A stretch of 17,006 nt of DNA from positions 1 to 17,006 of the forward strand of contig JAHISI010000009.1 in assembly GCA_018818345.1 (NCBI GenBank), written 5' to 3'. Shown piece after piece: positions 1 through 6,220 of the stretch. Under the pieces are notes generated by a model that did no database searches, was not told the DNA's origin, and was given only the letters and a program-made list of their open reading frames with translations. The DNA is from Patescibacteria group bacterium. Its GTDB lineage: Bacteria > Patescibacteriota > Dojkabacteria > SC72. Made by a program: the position numbers and the translations under genes. How positions within the stretch are numbered: the stretch's first letter is position 1; every line of letters begins with the position of its first letter.

Positions 1-165
1 GTATTACTTCAGAACCGTGCTGAAGGTTTGGGAAAAATGTTTGGTGGAGGTGGTGAAGTATTTAGAACAAAACGAGGACTGGAAAAAGTCCTGTATTATC
101 TAACCATAGGTCTAATACTTGTTTTAGTTGTACTCTCCCTCCTAATTCTAAAATACTCTGCATAA
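1..165 (+). CDS. secG: Preprotein translocase subunit SecG, C-terminal part (5' end outside window)
   Basis: Frame 1 is open from the first base to a TAA at 163-165 and gives 54 residues. It reads LLQNRAEGLGKMFGGGGEVF, then TKRGLEK, a hydrophobic helix and a short tail. SecG proteins share a glycine-rich cytoplasmic loop after the first membrane helix (often GLG..FGGG), then the second helix; both are visible here. SecG is a small inner-membrane subunit of the SecYEG channel that assists SecA-driven export. The first transmembrane helix and the start codon lie outside the window. The next gene begins 11 bases after the stop on the same strand, so the two may be co-transcribed. Identification rests on motif and topology and is fairly secure despite the short length. 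Confidence 0.85.
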   Translation, partial: VLLQNRAEGLGKMFGGGGEVFRTKRGLEKVLYYLTIGLILVLVVLSLLILKYSA

Positions 166-176
166 TTGAGTAGATT

Positions 177-1937
177 ATGAAATCAAATACGAAAGAACAA
201 AAAAATGCTTTGTCCATGAGGGACGCTCTTAATGAGTTTAAGAATCTTAAAATGGTTGAAACTCATGATGAGTCAAAGGATTGGAGAGATGGTTTGTGGC
301 ACTATCCTGATGTAATAGAGAAGATTTTTAAGGGTGCTGTACCCTTTAGTTACATATTTCTTTTTTCTTTGATAGCCTTTCTTTTTGTTCTATTTCTGCA
401 ATCCAAGGCTTTTGCCAATGTATTAAAGGAGGGATCATTTTCTAATGATAGGTACTCTGAAGGTATGGTCGGTGCTCTATCCTCTTTTAATCCTCTTTTT
501 GCAACCACAAATTATGTCGACAAGGCTATAGATAGTCTGATATTTGAAAAGTTTGTGTATATTGACCAAGATGGAAAACCAAAGTCAGGAGTTGCAAAGT
601 CATGGACAGCTTCAAAAGATAGTTTGACGTATACATTTACTATTAATGAGGATCTCTACTGGCAAGATGGAACTGAACTTACTGTTGATGATGTGCTTTT
701 TACTTTTAACACAGCTATATCACTTGCGTCGGATGACTCTGTAGGAGCAGCCTTGGTAGGTATTGATATTGTTAAGGTGGATGATAAAACTTTGCAGTTT
801 ACTTTGACAGAGGCAAACCCAACCTTCTATGAAGCTGTTTCAATATATATTATTCCACAAAAAGAATTTGAGGATATCGATCTAGGTCTAATACGTACTG
901 CTTTTGTAAACAATGCAATGGGGAGTGGTAAGTATATGATTGAGAAGAAAGAACAAAATGCTGTCTATTTAGTAGATAACCCATATGATAGCTATTTTCC
1001 TAAATTGAAAAATATTGAGCTTAGAATATACCCAGACTTCTCATCTCTCGAGACAGCAATGAGGGTTGGTGATATTGATGCTTTAGGAAGTTGGGACAAT
1101 GAAGCCCTTTCCTTTATGCAGGAATATACATCGTTTGGAGTGCTTTCAAAGACGGAGGATTTTAGAAATAGAACTCTTTTCCTTAATTTAAGAAAAGAAA
1201 ATTTAAAGGACAAGAATGTTCGAATTGGAATAAACTATCTTTTGGATGTGAATAACTTGTTGAAGGAATCAAATATCCAGGGAGAAGTAATGCATGGCCC
1301 ATATCCTGATGACTCCTGGGCATTTAATGATGAAATATCATACTACGATTATAATCCTGAAAAGGCTGTAACATTCTTAAAAACAGCTGGTTACACCAAG
1401 AATTCAGAGACGGGTTACTATGAATCTAAGGAGAACAAAATTCTGAGTTTTACCTTGAGTTATTTAGATAATAATATAAATAATCGATTGGTTGATGTAA
1501 TTGTTAAGCTATTTGATAAAGAAGGAATTGTAATTAAACCAGATAGCTTAGATTACAATGAAATATCTCAGCAAACAATTGCAAAGAGAGATTTCGAGAT
1601 GTTGCTCTATGAGGTAGAGACAACCGTTGATCCAGATCAATACAACTTATGGCATTCCTTAAAAGTTGATGATCCTAACTTGAATCTTTCTGGATATCAG
1701 TATGAAAGGGTTGATATCCTATTAGAGGATGCTAGAAAGACAACAAATGAGGCTGTAAGGAAAACAAAATATCTACAATTTCAAAGATATTTAATGGCTG
1801 ATGCACCTGTGATATTTTTATATCATCCCTCTTTTGTGTTCTACTTTGACAGCAAACTTAAAGGAGTTGATCTGGATAATACAAACTTCTCTTATGAGCG
1901 ATATTGGAATATTGAAGATTGGTATTGGACTTATTAA
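177..1937 (+). CDS. Membrane-anchored oligopeptide-binding-type extracellular solute-binding protein (SBP family 5)
   Basis: The 586-residue product has a hydrophilic N-terminus of about 53 residues and one strong hydrophobic helix at about 54-76. A long extracytoplasmic domain follows. It opens with EGMVGALSSFNPLF and contains YTFTINEDLYWQDGTELTVDDVLFTF in two adjoining pieces, hallmarks of DppA/OppA-type (SBP_bac_5) binding proteins. The C-terminal DPDQYNLWHS and APVIFLYHP segments also fit. These proteins normally capture peptides for an ABC importer. There is no lipobox cysteine and no typical signal peptidase site; the protein looks anchored by an uncleaved N-in helix. No peptide permease or ATPase of the Opp/Dpp type is in the window, so the partner is unknown. 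The start at 177 has no Shine-Dalgarno; a CATAAT at 161-166 may be a -10 element. The stop codon directly abuts the tRNA gene. The family call is secure; the ligand is unknown. Confidence 0.88.
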   Translation: MKSNTKEQKNALSMRDALNEFKNLKMVETHDESKDWRDGLWHYPDVIEKIFKGAVPFSYIFLFSLIAFLFVLFLQSKAFANVLKEGSFSNDRYSEGMVGALSSFNPLFATTNYVDKAIDSLIFEKFVYIDQDGKPKSGVAKSWTASKDSLTYTFTINEDLYWQDGTELTVDDVLFTFNTAISLASDDSVGAALVGIDIVKVDDKTLQFTLTEANPTFYEAVSIYIIPQKEFEDIDLGLIRTAFVNNAMGSGKYMIEKKEQNAVYLVDNPYDSYFPKLKNIELRIYPDFSSLETAMRVGDIDALGSWDNEALSFMQEYTSFGVLSKTEDFRNRTLFLNLRKENLKDKNVRIGINYLLDVNNLLKESNIQGEVMHGPYPDDSWAFNDEISYYDYNPEKAVTFLKTAGYTKNSETGYYESKENKILSFTLSYLDNNINNRLVDVIVKLFDKEGIVIKPDSLDYNEISQQTIAKRDFEMLLYEVETTVDPDQYNLWHSLKVDDPNLNLSGYQYERVDILLEDARKTTNEAVRKTKYLQFQRYLMADAPVIFLYHPSFVFYFDSKLKGVDLDNTNFSYERYWNIEDWYWTY

Positions 1938-2021
1938 TGCCAGGGGGGGGATTTGAACCCCCATCCTATTGCTAGGACTACGTTCTGAACGTAGCGTGTA
2001 TACCAATTTCACCACCTTGGC
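1938..2021 (-). tRNA. tRNA-Leu (anticodon CAG)
   Basis: On the minus strand a class II tRNA folds from GCCAAGG (2021-2015) to the discriminator A at 1938. The anticodon stem is CTACG/CGTAG around loop TTCAGAA, giving anticodon CAG, which reads CUG leucine codons. The long variable arm is TCCTA-GCAA-TAGGA, as expected for tRNA-Leu, and the T arm is GGGGG-TTCAAAT-CCCCC. The D region ATTGGTA is canonical. The 3' CCA is not encoded, so it must be added post-transcriptionally. The acceptor stem carries one A5-C68 mismatch: the 3' side is CCCTGGC where CCTTGGC would be perfect. The gene lies 26 bases downstream of the Ig-like gene on the same strand and has its own likely promoter. Confidence 0.95.
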
Positions 2022-2032
2022 TAATCATTGGT

Positions 2033-2041
2033 ATTTTACCA
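2033..2041 (-). promoter_or_regulatory. Extended -10 promoter of tRNA-Leu
   Basis: The minus strand reads TGG-TAAAAT, an extended -10 element. Its hexamer (2038-2033) ends 11 bases before the mature tRNA 5' end, which predicts a leader of about 5 bases for RNase P to remove. No convincing -35 is visible. The same TGGTAAAAT sequence precedes typA and the LiaF-like operon. Confidence 0.55.
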
Positions 2042-2047
2042 CGAAAT

Positions 2048-3178
2048 TTATTTTTTTGATGTAAGAGATACTTCTACTGTTGACTTCTTCTCCTCGCCTT
2101 TTGTATTGTCAGGATCAAAGTTCTTAAAGTCTTTTAGGAAATCAATCTTGTTAATAACGGTCTCTTCCTTCTTTTCTTCTGCTTTATCTTTTTCACCCTC
2201 CTTCACATCTGTCTTTTTGTCTGAGCTAGGTGTTGTTGGTTTTGTAATTCCCATTAATTTCTCTCGAAGTGTCACGTCCTTTTCTTTAGGATCAATTTTA
2301 ACAAATTCCTCTGCAACCTTTTTTTCAACTTTCTGTATAATCTTCTTTTTCCTTGTGGATACAAAAAGGATTCCAAGCATTACACCAATTAGGAGGCAAG
2401 AACCTCCAGTTATGAGATATGTTTGATTACTTATCACCCAGTTGGTTAGAGATTCGAGTGTTATATTACTAAAACTAAATGTTGAAAGATCTGAGTTAAA
2501 AGAAGAAGAGTTCTTGTCCAGCGTAAATTTAATTGTTTCTGAGAGATTACTGGCATATCCATATCTACGAGTATATGCATTCAAAGAATATACATCTTTT
2601 GTTAAGTCATCTTTCTTAAAGCTTATACTCCATTTTCCATCCCCATCTATTGTGGCGATCTCAGTGAACACAGAACTTCCACTTGAAAGAATTATGATAA
2701 CTTCAGAATTAGCCAAACCAGTACCTGCTATTGTTACATCTTCAGTTCCAATTACAGGAGTACCTAAAATTGGTGCACGTGGGATTATAATGAGAGAAGT
2801 ATCATATATTTGAGTTGTATCATTCTCATCTTTATATTTGAATTCTAAAGTATGCTTACCAATACTGAGGGCTGAGAATGTGTATGGACTTGTTATATTT
2901 GAAAAACCCTTGCTATCGATTTCTAACTGAATTGTGCTTTCATCCTTTGCAGGATTAACAAAAGTAATTATTGTGCTTGGATTATCAGTTTGTATTGGCA
3001 TATCCAACTGAATTTCATTATCTGTGTCTGAAGTAGACGTTTGAGCTGTTGTATTTGTTGTGACTGTATTATTGTTCCCTACTACATCTGAAACAGAGGT
3101 GTCTGTTGTGGCCATCACTGGAGTTATGAGCAAGGAGAATGTTAATAGAGTTGCTACAAGTATTGGTAATTGTTTCAT
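2048..3178 (-). CDS. Secreted Ig-like domain protein with C-terminal membrane anchor and charged cytoplasmic tail
   Basis: This 376-residue protein is not recognisable as a named family. It has an N-terminal signal peptide (residues 1-23, ending VMA) and a Thr/Ser-rich stretch (24-54). Two beta-rich segments follow at about 60-133 and 134-221. The second resembles bacterial Ig-like folds (IAGTGLANSEVIIIL, DGDGKWSISF). A single membrane helix at about 254-274 is followed by RKKK and a roughly 100-residue Lys/Glu-rich tail. The positive residues after the helix put the tail in the cytoplasm and the Ig-like part outside. The gene starts 23 bases after the def stop and has no obvious promoter of its own, so it is probably read through from def. 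A role in surface attachment or envelope structure is inference from domain type only. Confidence 0.72.
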   Translation of the reverse strand: MKQLPILVATLLTFSLLITPVMATTDTSVSDVVGNNNTVTTNTTAQTSTSDTDNEIQLDMPIQTDNPSTIITFVNPAKDESTIQLEIDSKGFSNITSPYTFSALSIGKHTLEFKYKDENDTTQIYDTSLIIIPRAPILGTPVIGTEDVTIAGTGLANSEVIIILSSGSSVFTEIATIDGDGKWSISFKKDDLTKDVYSLNAYTRRYGYASNLSETIKFTLDKNSSSFNSDLSTFSFSNITLESLTNWVISNQTYLITGGSCLLIGVMLGILFVSTRKKKIIQKVEKKVAEEFVKIDPKEKDVTLREKLMGITKPTTPSSDKKTDVKEGEKDKAEEKKEETVINKIDFLKDFKNFDPDNTKGEEKKSTVEVSLTSKK

Positions 3179-3201
3179 CTGTTGGCAGTAAAGAATTTAT
3201 T

Positions 3202-3693
3202 TTATTTATCCATTCTATCAATGAACAGGATTCCTTCCAAGTGATCCATCTCATGTTGTATGCTTGCAGCGTTTATATCATTATACTTTTTTGTTATCCA
3301 ATTCCCATCGGTATCCTGGAATCGAACTTTGATTTTGTAGTATCTAGACACATTGCCAACTAATTTGGGTACACTTAGACAACCCTCTTCTCCAGAAAAC
3401 TTTAAAAAACCATGTGGCTCTACTGTGGGATTAATAAATAGTTCCCATTGATCTGTATCATAATTCAATGAATAGAAGACTCGTTTGTTCTTCCCAACCT
3501 GGATAGCTGCAATGCCTCCAGCAGGGACATTCCCTTGCTCTTCACTGTGTTGAGCTGTGTACAAAAGGTCTGAAAGAAATTCGTTAAACTCCCCCTCTTT
3601 AAGTTCATTGGGAGTAACCAAAAGACTCTTCTGACGTAAGAGTTTCTCTTGATCTGGTTTTGCAATTGTTATGATGTCTAATGATTTTGCCAT
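3202..3693 (-). CDS. def: Peptide deformylase
   Basis: The enzyme removes the N-formyl group from nascent proteins at the ribosome using a catalytic metal, usually Fe2+. All three family motifs are visible in the 163 residues. Motif 1 is GGIAAIQ (59-65, Q65 catalytic), motif 2 is EGCLS (103-107, C105 a metal ligand) and motif 3 is QHEMDH (H147 and H151 ligands, E148 the general base). The length is typical. The leading glycine motif is GGIAAIQ rather than the usual G-x-G-x-A-A-x-Q, a small deviation. The start is set by an extended -10 (TGATATACT) only 6 bases upstream, which predicts a leaderless message. The Ig-like gene follows 23 bases downstream and is probably co-transcribed. Confidence 0.95.
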   Translation of the reverse strand: MAKSLDIITIAKPDQEKLLRQKSLLVTPNELKEGEFNEFLSDLLYTAQHSEEQGNVPAGGIAAIQVGKNKRVFYSLNYDTDQWELFINPTVEPHGFLKFSGEEGCLSVPKLVGNVSRYYKIKVRFQDTDGNWITKKYNDINAASIQHEMDHLEGILFIDRMDK

Positions 3694-3699
3694 AGGATA

Positions 3700-3708
3700 A
3701 GTATATCA
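3700..3708 (-). promoter_or_regulatory. Extended -10 promoter of def, predicting a leaderless mRNA
   Basis: The minus strand reads TGA-TATACT (3708-3700), followed by 6 bases and then the def ATG. Transcription would begin at or next to the A of the ATG. The element lies in the 17-base gap after the response-regulator stop codon, so def can be transcribed independently. No -35 is evident. Confidence 0.5.
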
Positions 3709-3710
3709 TA

Positions 3711-4427
3711 TCAGTCTATGAGTTTTTCAATACGAAATGATTTCAAATACTTTGGATTAATGCGGTATCCAAGCTTGTATTCTGTTTTGATGAGAGGTTT
3801 ATCAAGATATGGTCGTAGCTTTTTTCTTATCCTACTTATTAGTGTATCAATAGCCGCATAACTAACATCTCTATGATTATGTGGGAAGTTACGACTGATT
3901 GTATTTTTACTTAATATATTGCCTTCTGCCATAATTAATAAAAATAAAAGATGAAATTCTTGATATGTTAAGGGAATTTTCTTATTTAAAATAAAAAATG
4001 AGTGAGATGCGATTTCGATTCGTATATCACCCATGTTGAGAATAACGGGTTTCTCAAAGGAAGAGATTAATTGTGAGATTTGTGCTTGTAATAATTCGCA
4101 GTGAATGGGTTTAGAGTGATAGATGTTTATTCCAAGACGAAAGGATTCTATCTCACAAACCGGATTCTTAGGGCCAAAGGCAATTATTGGAGTAAATAGA
4201 TTCTCCTCTCGAATCATTTTTACCATCCGTTGGTTTTCACTATCGGGGATATGTATATCTAAAAGTAGTAAGGAATATTTATTATTTAGGATAGAGGGAA
4301 TTTCGGAAATGTTCTTTACCCTTGTTAGGCGTACATTGTGGCTTGAAAAGCAGGGTCTTAATATATTGAACAAATGGTTGTTTTCTTCAACTAACAAGAC
4401 TTTTGGTCCTATCGCTTTCGGAATCAT
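3711..4427 (-). CDS. OmpR/PhoB-type response regulator, atypical receiver, orphan
   Basis: The 238-residue product has a receiver domain (about 8-122) and a C-terminal winged-helix DNA-binding domain (about 125-230). The latter has the PhoB-type patterns LTYQEFHLLFLL, IDTLISRIRKKL and IKTEYKLGYRI. In the receiver, E14 and E15 stand at the acidic pair, D57 (LLLLDIH) is the phosphoacceptor and K106 (HSKP) is the conserved lysine. The position normally Thr or Ser, after the fourth strand, is a glycine (IIAFGP, G85), so the switch is unusual. No histidine kinase gene is in the window. The start is 5 bases after a TAAAAT -10-like hexamer. It is the only gene here ending in TGA, which argues against TGA recoding. 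Targets are unknown. Confidence 0.85.
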   Translation of the reverse strand: MIPKAIGPKVLLVEENNHLFNILRPCFSSHNVRLTRVKNISEIPSILNNKYSLLLLDIHIPDSENQRMVKMIREENLFTPIIAFGPKNPVCEIESFRLGINIYHSKPIHCELLQAQISQLISSFEKPVILNMGDIRIEIASHSFFILNKKIPLTYQEFHLLFLLIMAEGNILSKNTISRNFPHNHRDVSYAAIDTLISRIRKKLRPYLDKPLIKTEYKLGYRINPKYLKSFRIEKLID

Positions 4428-4432
4428 TGTCT

Positions 4433-4438
4433 ATTTTA
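4433..4438 (-). promoter_or_regulatory. -10 element of the response-regulator gene, predicting a leaderless mRNA
   Basis: TAAAAT on the minus strand is followed by 5 bases and the ATG at 4427. TG directly precedes the hexamer. No Shine-Dalgarno is visible, so the transcript would start at about the initiation codon. Confidence 0.4.
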
Positions 4439-4472
4439 CAACATCAATTCTTACAAATACCTTGCAATTTGA

Positions 4473-4622
4473 TTATTCTTCCTCTGATTTTTCATCAAAA
4501 TCATCATCTTCGGGATCATAATCATCATTAGCTTTGGAAGGTATTATAAAGGATAGGGCAAATAACAGAGCAAAGGAGAGAATTAAAATTCCTATCAAAA
4601 TAGTAAAGAATATTGAGTTCAT
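4473..4622 (-). CDS. Small single-pass membrane protein with acidic tail (49 aa)
   Basis: A short minus-strand reading frame from ATG (4622-4620) to TAA (4475-4473) encodes 49 residues. It has a hydrophobic helix at about 4-27 (FFTILIGILILSFALLFA), then PSKAND and a tail of almost only Asp and Glu (YDPEDDDFDEKSEEE). A coherent membrane segment followed by an acidic tail, plus TATAAT 5 bases before the ATG, supports a real gene despite its size. I recognise no family. It sits 45 bases downstream of queH and 45 bases upstream of the response regulator on the same strand. The function is unknown; small membrane proteins beside regulators are sometimes modulators, but that is only inference. Confidence 0.6.
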   Translation of the reverse strand: MNSIFFTILIGILILSFALLFALSFIIPSKANDDYDPEDDDFDEKSEEE

Positions 4623-4627
4623 AATTA

Positions 4628-4633
4628 ATTATA
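4628..4633 (-). promoter_or_regulatory. -10 element of the 49-aa membrane protein gene
   Basis: A consensus TATAAT on the minus strand, preceded by TG, ends 5 bases before the ATG at 4622. It fits the leaderless arrangement of the neighbouring genes and is the main non-coding support for this small gene. Confidence 0.45.
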
Positions 4634-4667
4634 CATTTTTCTACCCAATGATTTAATACCTCACGAT

Positions 4668-5225
4668 CTAGTTGTGAGATTTCTTTACATATTTGTCGTG
4701 TAGCTTTTCATTCAATGAATAGCAACAGCCACAAAAATTTTGTTTGTAAAATCCCCTATTGATGGAATGGTTATGCTCTTTTAATGGATAAACAAGCTTT
4801 GTGTCGTTGTCTTCCAATTCCTTTGCGATCTTCTCGATTGCCTCCTTGTCCTGATAGTGGCTTCCAAGCAATGTTGAGGATACATACTCTATGCCTTTTT
4901 CTTTTGCGTATTCAAAAGTTTTTGTAAGTCTTAATCCCCAACAACCTAAGCACCTTCTTTCCTTCCCTGCTATGCTTTCAAAATATTCTTGAGGTTTGTA
5001 GTCTGGAACAACAAGTTTTATATCTCTGTCCTTATATTTTTCTTTCAAGACTAATTTCACAGCATTGAGTCTTTCCATATATTCTGTTTTAGGATGTATA
5101 TTGGGATTGTAGTAAAAAAGTGTTAAAGCAGTAGTATTATCTATCTGTTTTTCTTCTTCGAGTGCTTCAACAAGATGAATAAGGCAATCGGCACAACAGG
5201 TATGTACGAGTATTTTGTCTGCCAT
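4668..5225 (-). CDS. queH: Epoxyqueuosine reductase QueH (DUF208 family)
   Basis: QueH carries out the last step of queuosine synthesis, reducing epoxyqueuosine to queuosine in the wobble position of GUN-anticodon tRNAs. It is a non-homologous replacement for QueG. The 185-residue protein shows the family's cysteines and blocks: HTCCADC (C10, C11, C14), YYNPNIHPKTEY (38-49), RRCLGCWGLRL (C92, C95), STLLGSHYQ (117-125) and FCGCCYS (C165, C167, C168). These include the metal-binding cysteines of the family. The first motif has Ala-Asp where Ala-Pro is more usual. The length is typical. No other queuosine genes (tgt, queA, queC-F) are in the window, so the pathway source is not visible. The start has no clear ribosome binding site. 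It is divergent from the ABC exporter pair across a 99-base gap. Confidence 0.92.
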   Translation of the reverse strand: MADKILVHTCCADCLIHLVEALEEEKQIDNTTALTLFYYNPNIHPKTEYMERLNAVKLVLKEKYKDRDIKLVVPDYKPQEYFESIAGKERRCLGCWGLRLTKTFEYAKEKGIEYVSSTLLGSHYQDKEAIEKIAKELEDNDTKLVYPLKEHNHSINRGFYKQNFCGCCYSLNEKLHDKYVKKSHN

Positions 5226-5310
5226 GATCTTTTTTAAGCTGTATTAGATATATTTTAATCATGATAAGGATACTAAAAATGATATGTACATTGCAAATCT
5301 GACTTCACTT

Positions 5311-5319
5311 TGTTATTTT
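5311..5319 (+). promoter_or_regulatory. Extended -10 promoter of the ABC exporter pair
   Basis: TGT-TATTTT ends 5 bases before the ATG at 5325. It resembles the other leaderless arrangements in the window and supports choosing the internal ATG over an in-frame TTG at 5310, which overlaps this element. Confidence 0.4.
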
Positions 5320-5324
5320 ATATT

Positions 5325-6218
5325 ATGTCTAAATATTCGATTAAAATTGATAAATTCTCGAAATCCTTTGGTGAAGTTAAGGCTGTTAAGGATCTTTCAT
5401 TCGAGGTGAATGATGGCGAAGTATTTGCTTTTTTAGGTACAAATGGATCAGGTAAAACTACAACTATTCGATGCCTGTTGAAGATATATCAGGCAGACGA
5501 AGGGAAACTGCTAATTAATGGGAAAGAATATTCTGAAGAATTAAATCAGATAATTGGATATCTTCCAGAAGAAAGAGGATTGTATCGCGATGTATCAGTT
5601 ATTGATATTCTTACATATACAGCTAGGCTCAGAGGAATAGATTCTGATGATGCTATGAAGCGAAGTCTTGATTATTTGGATATGGTAGGTTTGATATTAC
5701 ACAAGGACAAGCAGATCTCACAGTTGAGTTCTGGAATGCAACAAAAGGTTCAGTTGGGAACAGCATTGATTCATAATCCAGAGATTTTAATTCTTGATGA
5801 ACCTTTTAAGGGTTTGGATCCAATTAACAGGCAGCTCTTTGTTGATATCCTAAAGGAAAAAGGCAAAAAGGGTGCAACAATATTGTATAGCACTCATGTC
5901 ATAGATGAGGCGCAGAAAATGGCAGATAGATTATTGATAATTAAGGATGGAAAGAGATTAGAATATGGTTCTGTGAATGAAGTGCGTGCTAACCATGGTA
6001 GTAAAAGCATCTTTATTGAATTCTCTGGTAAGGCTCCTGTAGAGAAGAATGAACTATATAGTGCAATCATAACAAATAAAACTGCTGAGATAATTCCAAA
6101 CAAGGGTATAACAGAAGAAAAGATTTTAGAAAATCTTCTTAAACAAGAAGTGAAACTGGTAAGCTTTAGACTGGATTATCCAAGCCTAAACCAAGTATTT
6201 GTAGATATAATGAAATAA
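5325..6218 (+). CDS. ABC-2 type exporter ATP-binding protein (NatA-like)
   Basis: The 297-residue ATPase powers the membrane partner encoded 2 bases downstream. It has Walker A GTNGSGKT (38-45), a Q-loop region YLPEERG with Glu where Gln is common (as in NatA-type ATPases), signature LSSGM (134-138), Walker B ILILDEP (154-160) and H191 in STHVIDEA. The roughly 80 residues after the nucleotide-binding domain match the C-terminal extension (DUF4162-like) of this exporter class. The frame could open at a TTG at 5310, but the ATG gives a normal N-terminus (MSKYSIKIDKF) and lies 5 bases after a -10-like hexamer, so I prefer it. Substrates of such two-gene systems vary (sodium, peptides, antibiotics) and cannot be read from the sequence. 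Confidence 0.92.
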   Translation: MSKYSIKIDKFSKSFGEVKAVKDLSFEVNDGEVFAFLGTNGSGKTTTIRCLLKIYQADEGKLLINGKEYSEELNQIIGYLPEERGLYRDVSVIDILTYTARLRGIDSDDAMKRSLDYLDMVGLILHKDKQISQLSSGMQQKVQLGTALIHNPEILILDEPFKGLDPINRQLFVDILKEKGKKGATILYSTHVIDEAQKMADRLLIIKDGKRLEYGSVNEVRANHGSKSIFIEFSGKAPVEKNELYSAIITNKTAEIIPNKGITEEKILENLLKQEVKLVSFRLDYPSLNQVFVDIMK

Positions 6219-6220
6219 CT

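Noticed and set aside
1818..2015. A 65-residue minus-strand frame reading through the tRNA
   Set aside because: Its RSERSPSNRMGVQIPPLAL core is the familiar false translation of a tRNA gene; the tRNA-Leu explains it.
3711..3713. TGA recoded as glycine, as in Gracilibacteria and Absconditabacteria
   Set aside because: All other genes are full-length without in-frame TGA, and this TGA closes a complete response regulator just before the def promoter.
5310..5324. TTG start for the ABC ATPase
   Set aside because: It overlaps the likely -10 and adds residues (MLFYI) not expected in NatA-type proteins; the ATG at 5325 is standard.
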